This document shows, in pieces, positions 13,084 through 27,600 of a DNA stretch of 64,000 bases. Below the pieces are notes generated by a model. It saw nothing but the letters and a program-made list of their open reading frames with translations, did no database searches and was not told the DNA's origin. The number at the start of each line of letters is the position of its first letter. Positions within the stretch are counted from its first letter, which is position 1. A program made the position numbers and the translations under genes. Source of the stretch: Branchiostoma belcheri (Eukaryota; Chordata; Leptocardii; Amphioxiformes; Branchiostomatidae); the NCBI RefSeq assembly GCF_001625305.1, contig NW_017803379.1, forward strand, positions 1,743,355 to 1,807,354. Direction: 5' to 3'.

Positions 13084-13572
13084 CTAAAGGTACCCTTGAT
13101 GATGAATAATTTCCCAGGTAAGTTGGTAAACGTGCCGTGCCTTGTATTAACCTGGTCTCCGTCCAACCATCAACCTGCAAGTCTCTTGTATCCAGCTGTA
13201 AACTATTTTTAGAATGAAAAGTTGTCCATAATGTTATGTAAGTAGCATAGAAATTCAATCCTCCCGACACTAAAGGTACCCTTGATGATGAATAATTTCT
13301 TAGGTAAGTTGGTAAACGTGCCGTGCCTTGTATTAACCCAGTCTCCGTCCAACCTTCAAACTGCAAGTCTCTTGTATTGCACTATTTTGAAAAGGAAAAG
13401 TTGTTCACAATATTCTGGTCCCCTTGACGCTAAAGGTACCCTTGATGATAAAGTATTTCTTAGGTAAGTCGGTAAATGTGCTGTGCTTTGTACTGACACT
13501 GTCTCCATTCAACCTTCAGTTGCAAGTCTCCTGTGTCCAGCCGTAAACTATTTTTAGAAGGAAAAGTTGTTC
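13084..13572. repeat. Three-copy tandem repeat, unit about 160-186 bp
   Basis: Three diverged copies start at 13084, 13270 and 13430, each with CTAAAGGTACCCTTGATGAT. All three carry AGGTAAGT (a perfect 5' splice-site match), a CTGCAAGTCTC.TGT segment and, in copies 1 and 3, CTATTTTTAGAA. The - strand stays open across two copies (13022-13366) and repeats the peptide LIQGTARLPTYL, but there is no other sign of coding. A local tandem duplication of unknown origin. Confidence 0.8.
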
Positions 13573-13574
13573 GC

Positions 13575-15582
13575 CCAGATAAAACCTTTCCTTGTTATTG
13601 ATTTCACCCGTTCTTTATCATCCCCATCCACAGCGCAGGGGTTTTTCTTCCTTCCTGGCCGTATAGATAAGTTGGATTTCAGCGGCGTAGATTACTGGAC
13701 TTTCCCAAAGTGTGGCCTTTAAAAGCATGGGGGATTGTAGGAAATCCGTGTGGGAGTGAAGAAGGCATCCATTGATTTGATGAGGTACTGTAACTTAACC
13801 TGCTCTGTGCTGCCTATAACCTTATAACCATTAGGGAAATAGTACTAGCCAAATGGCTACATCAGTGTGCCACAGGTTAAAGGGGGTATTGTGTCATCAA
13901 CAGGTCTATTTTGCTCATTTACAGCACTCTTGCCTTTGGGGTCACACTGATGTTGTATCAGGTATTGCCTCTTATAAACTTTGTCTTACCTATCACACTT
14001 AAACACGAGTGTTAAAATTGTGTAAGTCCAGACCACGTCAATGATGTTTTTGTAAGCGTGCTTGATGGTACAGGCCTACATCCTTGTACAATCAAGATTC
14101 CATCAAGTCTGAAGGCAAACCAATGTTGGAGGCAGCCATGTATGAAATTGCTTGCAAGTGCTTGTCTGTTTTGTGAGCGGAAAAACATGGTATCAGACGT
14201 GTCCCTAATAACAGATTACCTAAATTTCTTTCTCAAGTTCCCTCTGTAGATAATTGATGTACGTAACCATATCTGTAACAGGTACGAAGAACTTTTAAAA
14301 AGACTTGCGCACTAATTGACTGCCAAATAAAGGACTAGCTTCTGTTCTAGGGTGACCGTCTCATTTGACCAAAGAAGGCCAAGAGAAATTGATTGCAAGT
14401 TTTGCTTAGTCATGGACGTTTGGTAAAAGCTTTTGACATTCATGGCAGCTTGAAGGATCTGTTTTTTTATAGCGCAGTCTAGTACTGGATTTTAGTAATA
14501 AGTTATGCATACTTTCTGCTTTAATGTCTAATAGTACATGCAGGTTTGATACAGTTTGGGATGACAAGTTATAGCCGCTCATCAAACAGTATCTAACTAG
14601 ATGTCATTTTAATCCTGAATCCTTGACTTTTGTGACCTTGAAAATAAATATATCCATTTAGCATTTACAATTGACATTTATGGCACTGACAAATGAATTA
14701 CAACAGAACTGCACCCTCTCCAAACCTTGTTATCCTTGATGTTTTTGACTTGACTTGGCTTGACCTTTCCCTGGAGCAATCAAGGATGTTGGAACATTTC
14801 CTCGCAAAGAGGTTTTTCTTGATAAACAAGGTTTGAACAACAGTTTCTCAATATACATTGTACCTATCCAAATTACATGACTCAAATGTTCTTTTGAATG
14901 TTAGATACAGACTTACAAACAGTTCACCACCAAACTTTAGAATAAAAGACATTATCATGCAAACTTTGAACTTTCAATTTCTGGTAAAGCTTCAAAGATA
15001 TATGAATTCAATATTGTTTTTGTGGATGAAAAATGACATAGCACAAATACCATCTAGCTACATGCGGTATCCCTACAGCTAACTTCGTCTTATCAAGAGA
15101 ATTCATGAATGACGATAGCACGGTAGTAAAGCCTACCGCCGGAGGGTGGGTGTTTTTTATCTGATATGAAAGCAGTTGCCCTTATCTACGTTTAATCATG
15201 AGGACTTTGTGATTTACAGTTTTGAAGCACATCAGAAGTTAGAAGTGCATCTTACTCTACCATCATTTTCCTTATGCTGTGCGCTCTGTTTTTATGACAA
15301 TGATATGCCGTAGGTTGGGGGTGTTCTAGACTGGATGACATGTATAACAGGTGGATGTAGTGAAGGGTTGGTTAGGATTGTGCCCCTTCTTCTTTTGCCA
15401 GTTATGTACCACTACAAGAACGTAACAACTAGGTGTGACCGGCTCAGTTGTAGAATGCTGTAACATTAGCATCAGAGACATTTTATTTCATGTCTTCAAC
15501 TGACATTCCAAAATTGTTAATGGTGTACACTGTTGCATTTAATGATGTTGACTGTTGTTGTCCTTGTTATGTTTCCCTGCAG
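13575..15582. other. Region upstream of the first detectable PDE2A exon
   Basis: Presumably intron of the phosphodiesterase gene, because the exon at 15583 begins inside a codon. No exon for the missing N-terminal part was recognised here. Confidence 0.4.
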
Positions 15583-15638
15583 TAATCTGCTTTCCAGTCC
15601 TGGACAGAGAAGGCAGTGATCTCCTAGCAATACTGTTG
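15583..15638 (+). CDS. PDE2A: PDE2A exon 1 (first detectable)
   Basis: After acceptor CCCTGCAG, two bases finish a codon and 18 codons follow ([18 protein letters not shown]), ending at GTAAGT. It lies in the region N-terminal to GAF-A and matches the vertebrate PDE2A 'MPLADKEAG..VILV' segment in position. It begins inside a codon, so at least one coding exon lies upstream. Confidence 0.85.
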
Positions 15639-18600
15639 GTAAGTATGTTTAATATCTGCTTATGGAATTGCAATTGTGTGACTACAGAGGACAGTGAAAC
15701 CTAAGGCTAAGCGATTACAATTTTGCTTAACCAGGAAAGTAGAACTGTTGTATCCATGGCCATTAGTTCAACAGTTCATACATTTGTAAGTCATGAGCAT
15801 GCATTAGGTCATTTTCTACCTGCTGTATACAATTAGTATATCTGGGAGAAGTCCTTCAAATCTTCCTGTCTCCTGTAAGAAGTGATTTTGAGGCTCAATT
15901 TTTTTACAAGAGTACCTCCACTCAGGATGAGAGTCACTGAGGTAGATAAGTAAGTTACAAGCACATTGAAAAATGTGAAAAATAGGACAGGTGTCATCCA
16001 CAAGTGGGGACTGTCTACCCTGTGTGTTGGATCTAGTTGCTGACTTATTACTAATTCCATTTTTACAAGCACATGGGCGCCTGAACCATGTAGGAAGATG
16101 GGCCCCCTGGTTCCAACTAACACAACATGTCCCACTCAGTTTACTTCATTAAAGAATGTAAGATTGGGCACTACTTTATAGCTTGTGTCTAAGCCTGAAC
16201 AAGGCTATAAAGTTGCAACACCCACACAAAGACATGCTTGCACAGCAGTAATGGATCATTTATTCTTTGCCTTGGTTGAAATCTGATAAAGTTGAGGTAT
16301 TAAAGAGATGTTATTATAGCTTAAGTTCAGCAGTGCCAGGTTCCCTAAGGTCTGCACATTACAGTCTGCATACTATTAGATGTCTTTATGGAATGCTTCG
16401 ACACTGAGTTGCAGTAATGGCTTCCTGGAATTGTGAAATATACATGTAACTGTTATATATATACTCGATCTACTCCAAACCTGACTTTAAGGTGACATGC
16501 AGCCTAATGTTTATTCAATTAGTTCCAGGTAACATGATGATGAGCTAAGCCATACTGGCTTGGTTGCTTTTTAAAAAGAATACTTTAAATATTATTTTGA
16601 ATGCTTATTCTTTTTGTATCTTCAATATCTTGTGTATTATTATTATAGAAAACATCAATTTTTTAACAAATAGCATGATTGCAATCATTCTTAATCAAGA
16701 CTTAGACATGTAAAATCATCCATTATAAACATCATTATGGGGATCAGTTTTTCAGTGCTACAAAGTTCCCACTGACGTTGATAGACAAGAGCAGGAATGG
16801 TAATATTGTTCTGATACCTTAAGGCAGTGTTGTCATACCTGCTGTTGCATTGTTTGGCTTCCCATGGCTTAGTTGTAATCTTAACAAGGAAAGCTAGGCT
16901 AGAGATAAATGGAGAAGTAAAGGCTATCTATGGCTTAAGAACAGTCCCACTTGTCTATTGAGTACACCACTAGAGACCGATCTGTCATTGTCGATGTTCC
17001 CATCAAGTAAGTTTGCTAAGCCTAACTTCCTTCAAAGTGGGTCTTACTAAAGTGAGTATTGATTTTTGTATTTTGGTGCTGTCGTCACCAGCTAGTGTGG
17101 AACAATTAGGTCAGCGTTGTTGTTGTGCTTGTGGCCAACGGGACTTTAAATCACTGATGACTGAAGAAGTCGGGTCAATCGATTTACGGCAGCCTGTGGC
17201 CTCGTTAGTTTGAGACTTGGTGCGGAAGTAATGCACACTTGGAAAAGGTCATTGTTATGATTTATATCCTCGCATTCATTTTTCCTGAAAGCAAAGGGAT
17301 GAGGCTGCCACAAAATAATGCTCAAGAAATAAAGATAATACACAACTGAACTTGTTTTGCTCTGGTTTTGTAGAGTTGACCTCAAGGTATTGCTTTTCCG
17401 CTGGTGGACAGGAAACATGGCAATAAATGGTTGCAGTAAATTTTCTGTTTCAATATCAGATTGATCTTTCTTAAAAGATCAACAGGTGCATGGCAAAGAA
17501 AAAATAGTAATTATTAGTTATACTTAGCTGATTTTTTTCTTTGCCAGCTCATTTTACTTATAGGAGTTGGGTCTACTTACTCTTTGAATGAGACCTTTGA
17601 AACTTTTAGACCCAACTGAAATAATTTTCTCCTATAAATTTGACATTCATACTGTTTTATCAACTGCAAGTTCTCCAGGATTGATTCTAATTGATGCTAC
17701 AGTCTGTTTAACCTTCACACAACCAAAGGTGCATCCATGAAGCTCATTTATTTTGATCATAGATGAAGCCACAGGGAGAGGGTTAAATGTTACACATTAC
17801 AGATACCAAGCGCCTTGTGGTACAGTTTATAATTAGCTAGTACATGCCCACAGGGATGGGAGGCTGTTATATGAAAATGCTCAGATCGATCCTTATCGGC
17901 TCTGCCTGTCCTAGAGTCATGTTAATCCTTGTACCAAATCCCGTAACTAGTTGCATCCAGGGTTTATCCCTTTAAATTGTAAAGGAGGATGTGACGGAGT
18001 ATGCCATGCCTGAAGGAATTGACTCACTTCATTAGTTATTGACCTGTCCCATGTCATGCAAATTTGTCTTCTTTGCATTTAGAAAGAGGTTTTGAAAGTT
18101 CTTCCAACTTTGTTTCTTGGTAGTATTTTTGCATGGAGTAAGCTTGACTTGATTCTTTCATAGTTCAGATTCAAATTCAGTTTATATATTGCTTTAATTA
18201 CAATCAAGTACTGTGATTGCTGTGGCGCATAAAGGGTGTACAAAAATTGATATTCGTGAATGGTTTCATCATTTTAGTATATCCCTTTATACACAACTAC
18301 TATAGATAACTTGGCAGCATTTGTGGAGACCTGCCTCAGGGCAATATTGACTATTGTTGTCTGATGAAGAAAGGAATAATGACAAAAATGATTTCTATAT
18401 TTAATCTCATCAATTGTTAAATGGGTGCCCCTGAGATATCCTCTCAGGAACATGTGTCTGATTTTGGCTTGTGTACGTGTGTGAAATTTCGAGTTGGTGC
18501 CCTGAACACCATTTTTCGCAGCTTTAGATTATATCCTATGTTTAAACATTACACAGAACATCCCCGTGGGTTCTCTCCTAGAACCTATTACACCTATTCC

Positions 18601-21600
18601 CTATCTCCACCTCCACCAATATTCTGGTGTTTGGGAAACCTTGCACGATCCCTGGCAGGGAAATATGTAAAAGGACCAACTCCCCAAGGTGTGGATAGAC
18701 CAGACCATTACGCACCACATAATGGGTTCTGAAGCATCTATTGATTTTTTCCAAATTCCACATTGATATTCTGATATCCAGTTAATCTGGTTATTTTCAG
18801 TCGGATGCTGGGTTGCAACAAGGTAGACTTTGATAGATAACAGGTGTCTTGTATGTTTTGATTGTCTCTTCTTTTACTTAAATTGTTAATCTAGTTAACA
18901 TAAACCTTCAAGTGAAATGCCTGAAATACATATCAATTTTTCAGTGTGCTTTGAGAATATAACACAATTACTGCTTTATTTGGTATATGGAGATTGTTAG
19001 GGAAAAAGTTAAACTAGTTCAGCACAATTGCATTTCAAATGATGGAACAGGATTTTTGTTGCCATCTAACGCATTCATTTTTGTGCCAATTTGTTCAACA
19101 TGTGACTGGAACCACTCTTTGATTTGCGTTGGCCTGCCGTAACATGTGGTACATATCGGGTTTTACTCACTCTCCGCTGTGTTTCAGATCAGCTGCAGCA
19201 GACCGGCTCAGCTCCACTATGACAACCTGTCACTCCTAGGCAAGCACGTAAGTAACCGTTTTCAACCGCCTATCTCTTCTGTGTCTCTTGCGTGTGGGTA
19301 CAAATGATTCGATGCTTGTGCAAGGAGAAAGATAGTATTACATAATTGATACCTGTGGGGCACAGTGTCTTCGTAATGTTTAGAGTGAGTAAGTTGTAAG
19401 AACCTATTACTAGTATTAGTCAAGGTATTAGCTCGACTTTCAAGACAACTACAGGTATGCACATAAAGGTGTATTTCACCAGGTCCTGTATTTGACAATT
19501 AGTTATATGTCATGCAGCATTGAAAACTGTTTCTAGGTGCTTCAACTTATTGCATTCAATGTGAAGGAATGTCTTCAAGATTATTATATCCATGCATTAG
19601 AAATTATTCAGCATAAGTTTGTTTTGTTATTTTACATCAAATTTTGATCATGACATGAAGCACTTTTGAGAGAACATTAGATGCTAGAAAGATAACAGTT
19701 GAGTAATGTACTGAATAGCTTACGTGCCATTACATCATTGCATCATTAAAATGTCATTTTGGTCATAATGATGACAGGCCAGTCATATCACCATTATAAG
19801 AAAGCCATTTCTTTCCAGATTGAATATGTCATTGTGGTTGAACTAAGTCTTACATTGTACATTATTTCAATACTGGATGAAATATTACTAATCAGGATCT
19901 AAATCTGGAGAATCTAACCCCTCGGCAAGGTCTGTCGTCAATGCCACCAAGTATCTAATTTGCTAGCAGGGACCTTATAAAAGGAGAAGGGACTAGAGGG
20001 TAAAGATGATATTCACGTCTTACAGCCTAGTGTAGGATGCATTGTTGCGGTCCAGGCTTGTGCGGGGGACTGTGACGGTAGGAACAATGGTGTTGCTGGA
20101 AAAGAAAATTGTGACATATATCAATATAGTTACCCTGATGACTCAAAGGGATGTCCCAAAGACTCTTACAAAAGGTACTAGATGGGCAGTTTCAGAGCTC
20201 TTCCCAAATCTTGTCTACCCAAGGATGTGTTAGCCTGTCACCACTGCTGATTTTTTTACAGTGCAACAAATTTGCCCACTGAAGAATTGAATAATTCTTG
20301 GAAATAATATTCAAACCTGCAAACCTGCTGATGACCTTCGTTGCCATTGCCACTCTAGAAAGAGCATTTTAGGTCCTATGATAAACAGTGTTGTGCAGCT
20401 GAATACAGATCATTGATTATGACTGGATGAAATAAATGACATTGTATATTTCACCTCTGATCACAGAGAATCAAGCATGTTCTAGAACCCTTTGGAGAAC
20501 ACTATTGCATCATTTGGACACACAGTAGAATTCTGGAACATCATTTTCAAGGTCATAATGTCAACAACCATGAAGAGAACATGCCCATTACTGAAATCCA
20601 TTGATTTTCTGGAACACTTTCCCCAATGATGATTGAAGACCTCTCATCAATATAAGCATCACACTTCATCAGCACTTCATGGAGAGGCAGCTTTCAATCT
20701 CCAGTTTTGTTGTACATTAATTTGTAGCATTTCCCACTCTGATGTAGTCCTGAAAACAGTGTTAATCTATGGGATGTAGTTGCAGTGCATTCAGATCATG
20801 GAGTGATGTAAGTATGATACCGAAATAGCACATAGAATACCTTTCAGGAGAGGTGCTTTTTTATGATCTAACTACTCTTAATTCTTTGCCCGATACCCTC
20901 AACAAAAGTGGCCATCAGTATGCAAGAAAGTTTCCTCAGAAAATACAAGCCTCCATAGTAAATTGTTGCTTCACTTGAAATGAAATGAGAATACATATGC
21001 CAGGTTCTGCTTGGCTTGGTCAGAAATCAATAGGTATCATCGCTGCACCTTAATGAGAGTGTGTTACACGTATCCCCAGAATTAATGAGATTGCAGCGGA
21101 CCATTGGGCAATTACTCAAGATGAGATGCATATAATGAAAACCTCAGTTTCAAAGTCTGGCAAGAAACCAGCTTTTATACATTAATTTGCTTTGTGCATC
21201 ACTTATATTTGCGTGTCAATTTACATGTTATTATTCTCTTTCTACTTTTATGCATACCCTGACAGTATGAAACTGTACAGTTGTACTTTCTTATGTTCTT
21301 GTTCAAAGGAAGTATTGTATCGATTCTGTTTGGAGATAGTGCTCAGGTGTTGGCTTTGTCATGATTTTGATTTGTAATCTCTTCATCAAGAACACCTTCT
21401 GGGAAGGTCAAATATCATGCTCCGTGTTGTGGTTGACCTAAATTGTACAGTTTAAATATTCATGAACCTGACTTGGTGGTCTTGTATGCTGTACATGCCT
21501 GTACATGATTGTTGGTGACATGGTAACAGGAATTGTAAAAATGCAGTAGTCATGTTTTGCTTTTTACAACTTTTTATTTCCATTTTGTAATTTCACACCT

Positions 21601-24600
21601 GAGTTCGTCTTCAGCAACCATTTGTGCCGTTCTCGTTACATCAGTAAATCGTACTACTTATAAGGATGACAAAATTGTTCTACAGGGAGCTAGTAATTAA
21701 GTAACAAATGTTACAGGAAGACACCAGCATTGAACACCATTCTCATTCTCTTGGTACCATTTTAGTTAATACTGTATGTCATTTCAGAAAAATCTGTTCT
21801 GTTCGAACGAGTTTTGAAAAAGTGTTTTCATGCACCTTCAATCATGTTACTTACAAGGTATTTTCCAATTTCATCCCTTAAGGTAGAATAGCAGAGCAAG
21901 CCTAATCAGTGATCAAATTGGACCTGTGTCTAAATCTGTGGAAATGTTTGGTGCTGATTGCTGCATACTCAATGACATATTCAAGACAAAAAGACTTGCA
22001 CGGATTTGTGTCTTTGGGAAGGAAAGCTAGGTCTTTGCATCTCATTTTCACACAGCGCTTTGCATCTCATTGTTGCACAGTGCTTGACTTGATAATGTTG
22101 GGGTGTTGGTTTGGTGAGTGATGGGAGGATGATGTTATCTGTTCCTCCAGATTGCTACCTGTTACAGTCGGTTGAAGCAGGTGCAGATCCAGTCAGGCGG
22201 GGCCATGTCGCACACGCCAGCCCGCAGACAAGATTCAGGGACCATCGACACTCAGGCAATACTACAGCTCTGCGGTATTTCTTCCCATGTTTTAAAACTT
22301 TATACAGTCATATAAACCATCAATATGTGTCATTGCCGCATTTGTTTTGGTTTCAATAATAGACTTTCTCATATGTCAACGAATGCCTGCAAGATTTTTC
22401 CTCCAGCAAGACTGCCTCTTTGTTGGAAGAAGGATCCAAAATGTTCATTGCCATTTGTCATTTAAGAAATTCATACATAGCAATTTGATGGGTATACTTT
22501 GATTTATGGGTAATGTTGCTTCACATTGTCTCAAAGTTTGATGCATGATCTTTGTTCAGCTTTTACCCTTGCAGAATTTACTTCTATGCAACAAAATGAA
22601 ACACATGAATTTTTTAGGTGTCACCGACCTTCAGTGTGACCCAAGGTCACATGGGGTTCTATTGCAGCTAGGAAAATAAGGCCAAAAGCTCAGTCCGAGC
22701 AGCAAACCAATCTCCAAGAATTTACCTTAATTTGTGCTCTTTACGGTGTGTGTCTTTTGCCTCATTCCAGCTGACCTTTATGATCAAGATGCCCCTGCCC
22801 TGCAACTGAAGGTCATCAGATATGTGAGTGGAATCCTGTTTATTTCTCTCAATCGCACACAATCTTACAGATGACCTACTTTCCTGTACCATTAGTATAA
22901 GGTTAGATGTAGGGCAGAGGAATTGACTGTTGCTAAATGTACAAACATTGTGGCATGAAAACAGCCTGCACACTATCTTAAAACAAATTGTAGACTACTG
23001 TTTCATTCTAGAACTCTCTAAATAGTATAATGTTGTCAAATATTCTGTTTGTTGCAGTTAAATTACAACTCTTGTTGGTAAATTCTGAGCTGCAATATGG
23101 AACATGGTAATTGCAAAAACAACAATATCCCTTACAATAAAGAACTTATTACCCTGCATCCTTTTGAAATTTTAATATTACTATTAGCCAAAGTGCAGTT
23201 CTCACAAATGGCAACCTTTGTGTTGCTAAGTCCCGTCATCAGTCATCTTCAACTACCGCAAGTAGCGCCCTAAAGCTTCTCACAGCTGACCTTAAGTTGC
23301 ATTTACAGCAGAGCAGAGTTGAAAGTATGGAGACAAATGTTTTCTTTGACAGAACCTGGAAATAAGCCAAACAGATCGGGAGAATCTTAAGTCAGAGCAG
23401 ACAGCGAGGTAGTAAGGAGATTTTGTCAAATACTTCTTTGGAAGAGAGATTACAATTCACTGTATTCCCATGGAGCATAGAGATGGTATTTTATGTGTAA
23501 GGTTACTACATTAGGCTGAGTACTTAGAATGGCCATTCTTCTTACTGATAAAGAAGTCATTGTGGAAAGTGCAAGTTGCTACTCTTTTAGAGCACTCTAG
23601 GGTGGTTGAAATTTATCGTATAAGAATTCTAATATGGGGTAAGTAGTATTTGCTGCTTTTAAAGAAGGCTTCGGTACTGAAATTGATTTCATAATGAGAC
23701 AAAGAAGGCACGAAGGGAAATGTTCTGCCAGACATGTTGTACTGTTGAACTTTTTCGTTACAGTAAATCGATAACAAACTTCCACAGCGTAGAGTCATGT
23801 CCCAATAATGTGACAGACTTACAGAGATTCATACCTCTATTAAGACTGGAAACTATGGATTATCTTTAATTGTTGCCTAAGAACTGCATTAATTATAGAC
23901 TCATGTAGGATTGTATTTTCCATGCCAGAAATAATGTGATGCCTTCTGGTTATTGAACTCATCAATGGCCAAGTAAGTTTGGAAATTTATCATCTATAAG
24001 TTACAAAGTTCTTTCCAAAGTTGATTCAGATGTGCGAGATTTCAATGTATCATGTAGTCACAATCATATATAAGTGCATTTTTACATGTAAAATATCCTA
24101 TGAAATAAAGCTGACAGAAAGTTACTAGTAATCAAATGAAACATTTTGGTAAAGAAAGAATAAAGCAATAGCAACTGCAGTTCAGCACCAAGGCCTGAGC
24201 ATAGTGGTTAGGCCACCAAAATGAGAAAACCAGTAGGATGACAGGGACGGTTGCTGGACATGAGGGTGTGCAGCCTCGAATGTAAATGCAAAAATGTGTG
24301 CCCCCATAACATCCTCCAGTGACATTGCTTCACAGGACTCAAGTTCTAACCACTGGACGGTGGAGGGCAAACATTAGAATATTATTTTGGAACCCTGATG
24401 CCTTTTCAGAATGTTCCAGATGAGGAAACATAGCGTTGCCACCATATTATTCATACTATTTTATGAATCCCGCATTTCATTTTCGTACCATATGCTTACC
24501 ATTTGCCCTTTTTCTTAATTAGATGGAGTAACTCTCTATTAAAGATCACATCAGAGCAGGTTGGGAAATGCCAAAAGTTCCTCATAGATCATGGCAGCGA

Positions 24601-27600
24601 ACATGATAAATGTTTAATGAAATCAATACCTACATGTATATCACCGGTGACAGGAACACGAGTCATATGTCTGGCCCACTGACATGTAATGACCTCTTGA
24701 TCCCAATTTTGAAGAAAGATTTATCCTGCCAGAGTTTTTTCTGCTCTCTGAGCAGCGTTTTGCCGTGGGCTTACCTGTAACTCATAATCCCTGGATTAAC
24801 CCTCCCCACGGGTCACATACACTGATGCTTCATCAACCCTGCTGCGGCATAATGGGAGCTAATGTCTGACAGGGAACACAGCCAAGTACAGGACAAACTT
24901 ATATGAAGGTCATGCACAGCAAAATTATGTTGGAATCTGGCTGATTTCGGTCTGACTGATATGGTGGCTTGGCTCTAGATAATTGTCATTGCAAGAAGGT
25001 ATTAAACATTGATATTTAATAGTCAGAAAGCAATTAAAAAGGAACACTGAGTCAGTCATTTCCAGATTAAATCTGTGAGGCACACAATCAGCAAAGGACT
25101 ACAGATGTGACTTGTGTATTGATCATGCTCGTATGTTTCAACTGTAAAGATATGATTGATATAGGTATGTCATAGGTAACTTAAATTCAATTTGATGACA
25201 ATGTTGCAGTATTATTGTATTTCCAGACTCAGAAAAAATTCGAACTTGAACTATGAGTAAGTTATCTATAGACTGTTGTGGTCCAGCCTACCCTTCTTTA
25301 TAGTATTGACTATTTCTGCATGAAATCTGAAGTACTGGTGTCTTACCAGCATTTGTGATTCTATGCTGGCCAAAATGTGGATGGGTAGTGTGGATGAAAA
25401 CACTACTGGTAAACAAAGTCCAAAGTTGTTTGGCCATATAATTTTGGTCCTCAAAGGTTAGACATGTTTTGAAGGGTCGCTCCCCCACCCTAGTCCCTCT
25501 TTGGTAAAGGCAGATGTGACCAATACTACCGAGTCTGACATGAATTCTCGTCACATTCCCCAGTTGAAAGGTGTCCAGTTGATTTAGTCCCAGTTTTGCC
25601 AACTATGATGGGGCCTTAATGGCAATGTGGGAAACAACCAACAATCCATCTCACAGTCCCATTGCCTGTAGTACTTATAGAGACGAGTGAAGACTCCATG
25701 ATATTACAATCGCATGGGTGTTGCTCTTATCTAGCAAAGTAGCTCCATACCCAATGGCCACCAGCATCATTTGGGTCCTCTGTAACAGGCTGTGGTGGCT
25801 TGTGCAACTTTCGACATGTGCCCGACTTTTTTGTCCTCAGATTTCTCGCCAGTTAAGTTTTGATAAAATCAGTTTCACCGTATTATCAGCATGGACTACT
25901 TAATATCGATCAAAACTTCAGTCCTCTGTTATCGTCCACTTTTGACATCTGAAGAGGATGGTTGGCATCAAGCTGCACAAGCCATCCCAAGCTATTGAAA
26001 AAGACACCACAGAAATCGGAACGACACAGCCATAACAATATGTAGCCATTCCTTGGTACATACATTGTAGGGTCAATGGCAACTCCTCTAATACATGAAT
26101 CCATCTCTGCCATACCAGTATTACCAGTTCTAGAGGTCCTGTCATCACTGTGACAGTGGATGTCAGCGCGCATATGTTGATGGATGAAGCCATTCCTTCT
26201 GCACTTTTTGTGCCATTCCATCAGCTTGTTCTATCCATTTTGATAACACTCAGGTTTTGCAAAAGATACATATTTGAAACATTCTACTGTTAAGCAATAC
26301 TTTAAATTCATGAGAAAATCAATGACTTAATCTAGTAAAACTTGTCACATACATGTAGGTCTATCAAAAACCTATTATATATAATAGTATCCTTCCTATA
26401 TATAAGTCTTAATATGTTTATGTTGCAAAAAGATGCCTATCGATCATTAATGAGATATTTTTTTCTTTTATCTAAATTGTAGTTACAAAAGGTAACAAGG
26501 GCAGAGTGCTGTCTGCTGCTGCTTGTAGCTGATGACACTGCAGAGTTCTTCTGTCAGGTAAGTTTAAGCAAGGAAGCTAAAATCACAGTCACCAACTCAA
26601 GTTGTTGTCTCTCAGCTTAAAGACAACATTATGTTGAATGGAACAGCGACATCAAAACAGTTAAAGGGGCAGTACGTACCTTGGTGCACACAGTTTTAAC
26701 AAGTGATAATAGTCAGCTACAAGTTTTCTTCCCAGCCCTTTGTGTTTATCTCAACCACTTGCTAAATTTTTGCTAAAAATGTCTGACAACCGATAAAAGA
26801 ATTTGGGGTGACATATAAACATTTGCACTGTGGACAAGATGTCAACAAAACATCAGGATACGTGTACCGGTAGATGGATGAGCTTTACTGTGGGATGTGT
26901 AGTCGTTTGCTATTGTTGCAAACAAAGATTCAGCCATTTTACAATGTCCATAGGGTTAAGACTGAAGAGTAGATAGACAGGCATGACTGATGTAATGAGG
27001 TTACAAGTTCCATTAGCTGTGGTGTCCTTATCTTGTCACACTGCAGCTCGATACACTACCATGGCAGAAAGTCGATACTGGGTATTTGTAGCACATTAAT
27101 GAAGGATCTTATCTGGACAGAGTACACTACGGCATACGTCGGATGTAATACCTTGCTCACTGGGCAACATCTTTTGTTTGTTTTTTTACTGTAGTCTTGC
27201 AGTACTATCTATCCATGTAGCTGGTTTACAGATTATGAAGTTTGTATAGGATGTATGATGAAGAATTCAGACATATTGTACTGTTTGAAGTTTCAGGAGT
27301 AAGGACATGCACAGTTTGTACTAGCAATTTGTTTTGAATGTATTTAAGTTGAGAAATTTTCAGTGCACTCCATTTTAATAAAATGAAAATAATGATGAAC
27401 TGTCCCACAGGTGATTGGAGAACATGTGTTGGAAGAAGAGCTGCGTTTCCCTGTAAGTACTCCTTACTTTCCTGCTCGTAGCATATCTGAAAGTAGTTTG
27501 CAGGGCCTTTTGCTCTAATGATGCACTTGATTTGATTTGCGCACAGACGATGCCATTCTGACGTCAGTAGGCATCTGATATGTTGACAGAAACCGGCCGT

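Noticed and set aside
13022-13366. 114-codon - strand frame with repeated peptide as a repeat protein gene
   Set aside because: The peptide repeat only mirrors the DNA tandem repeat. No start context, splice sites or conservation evidence.
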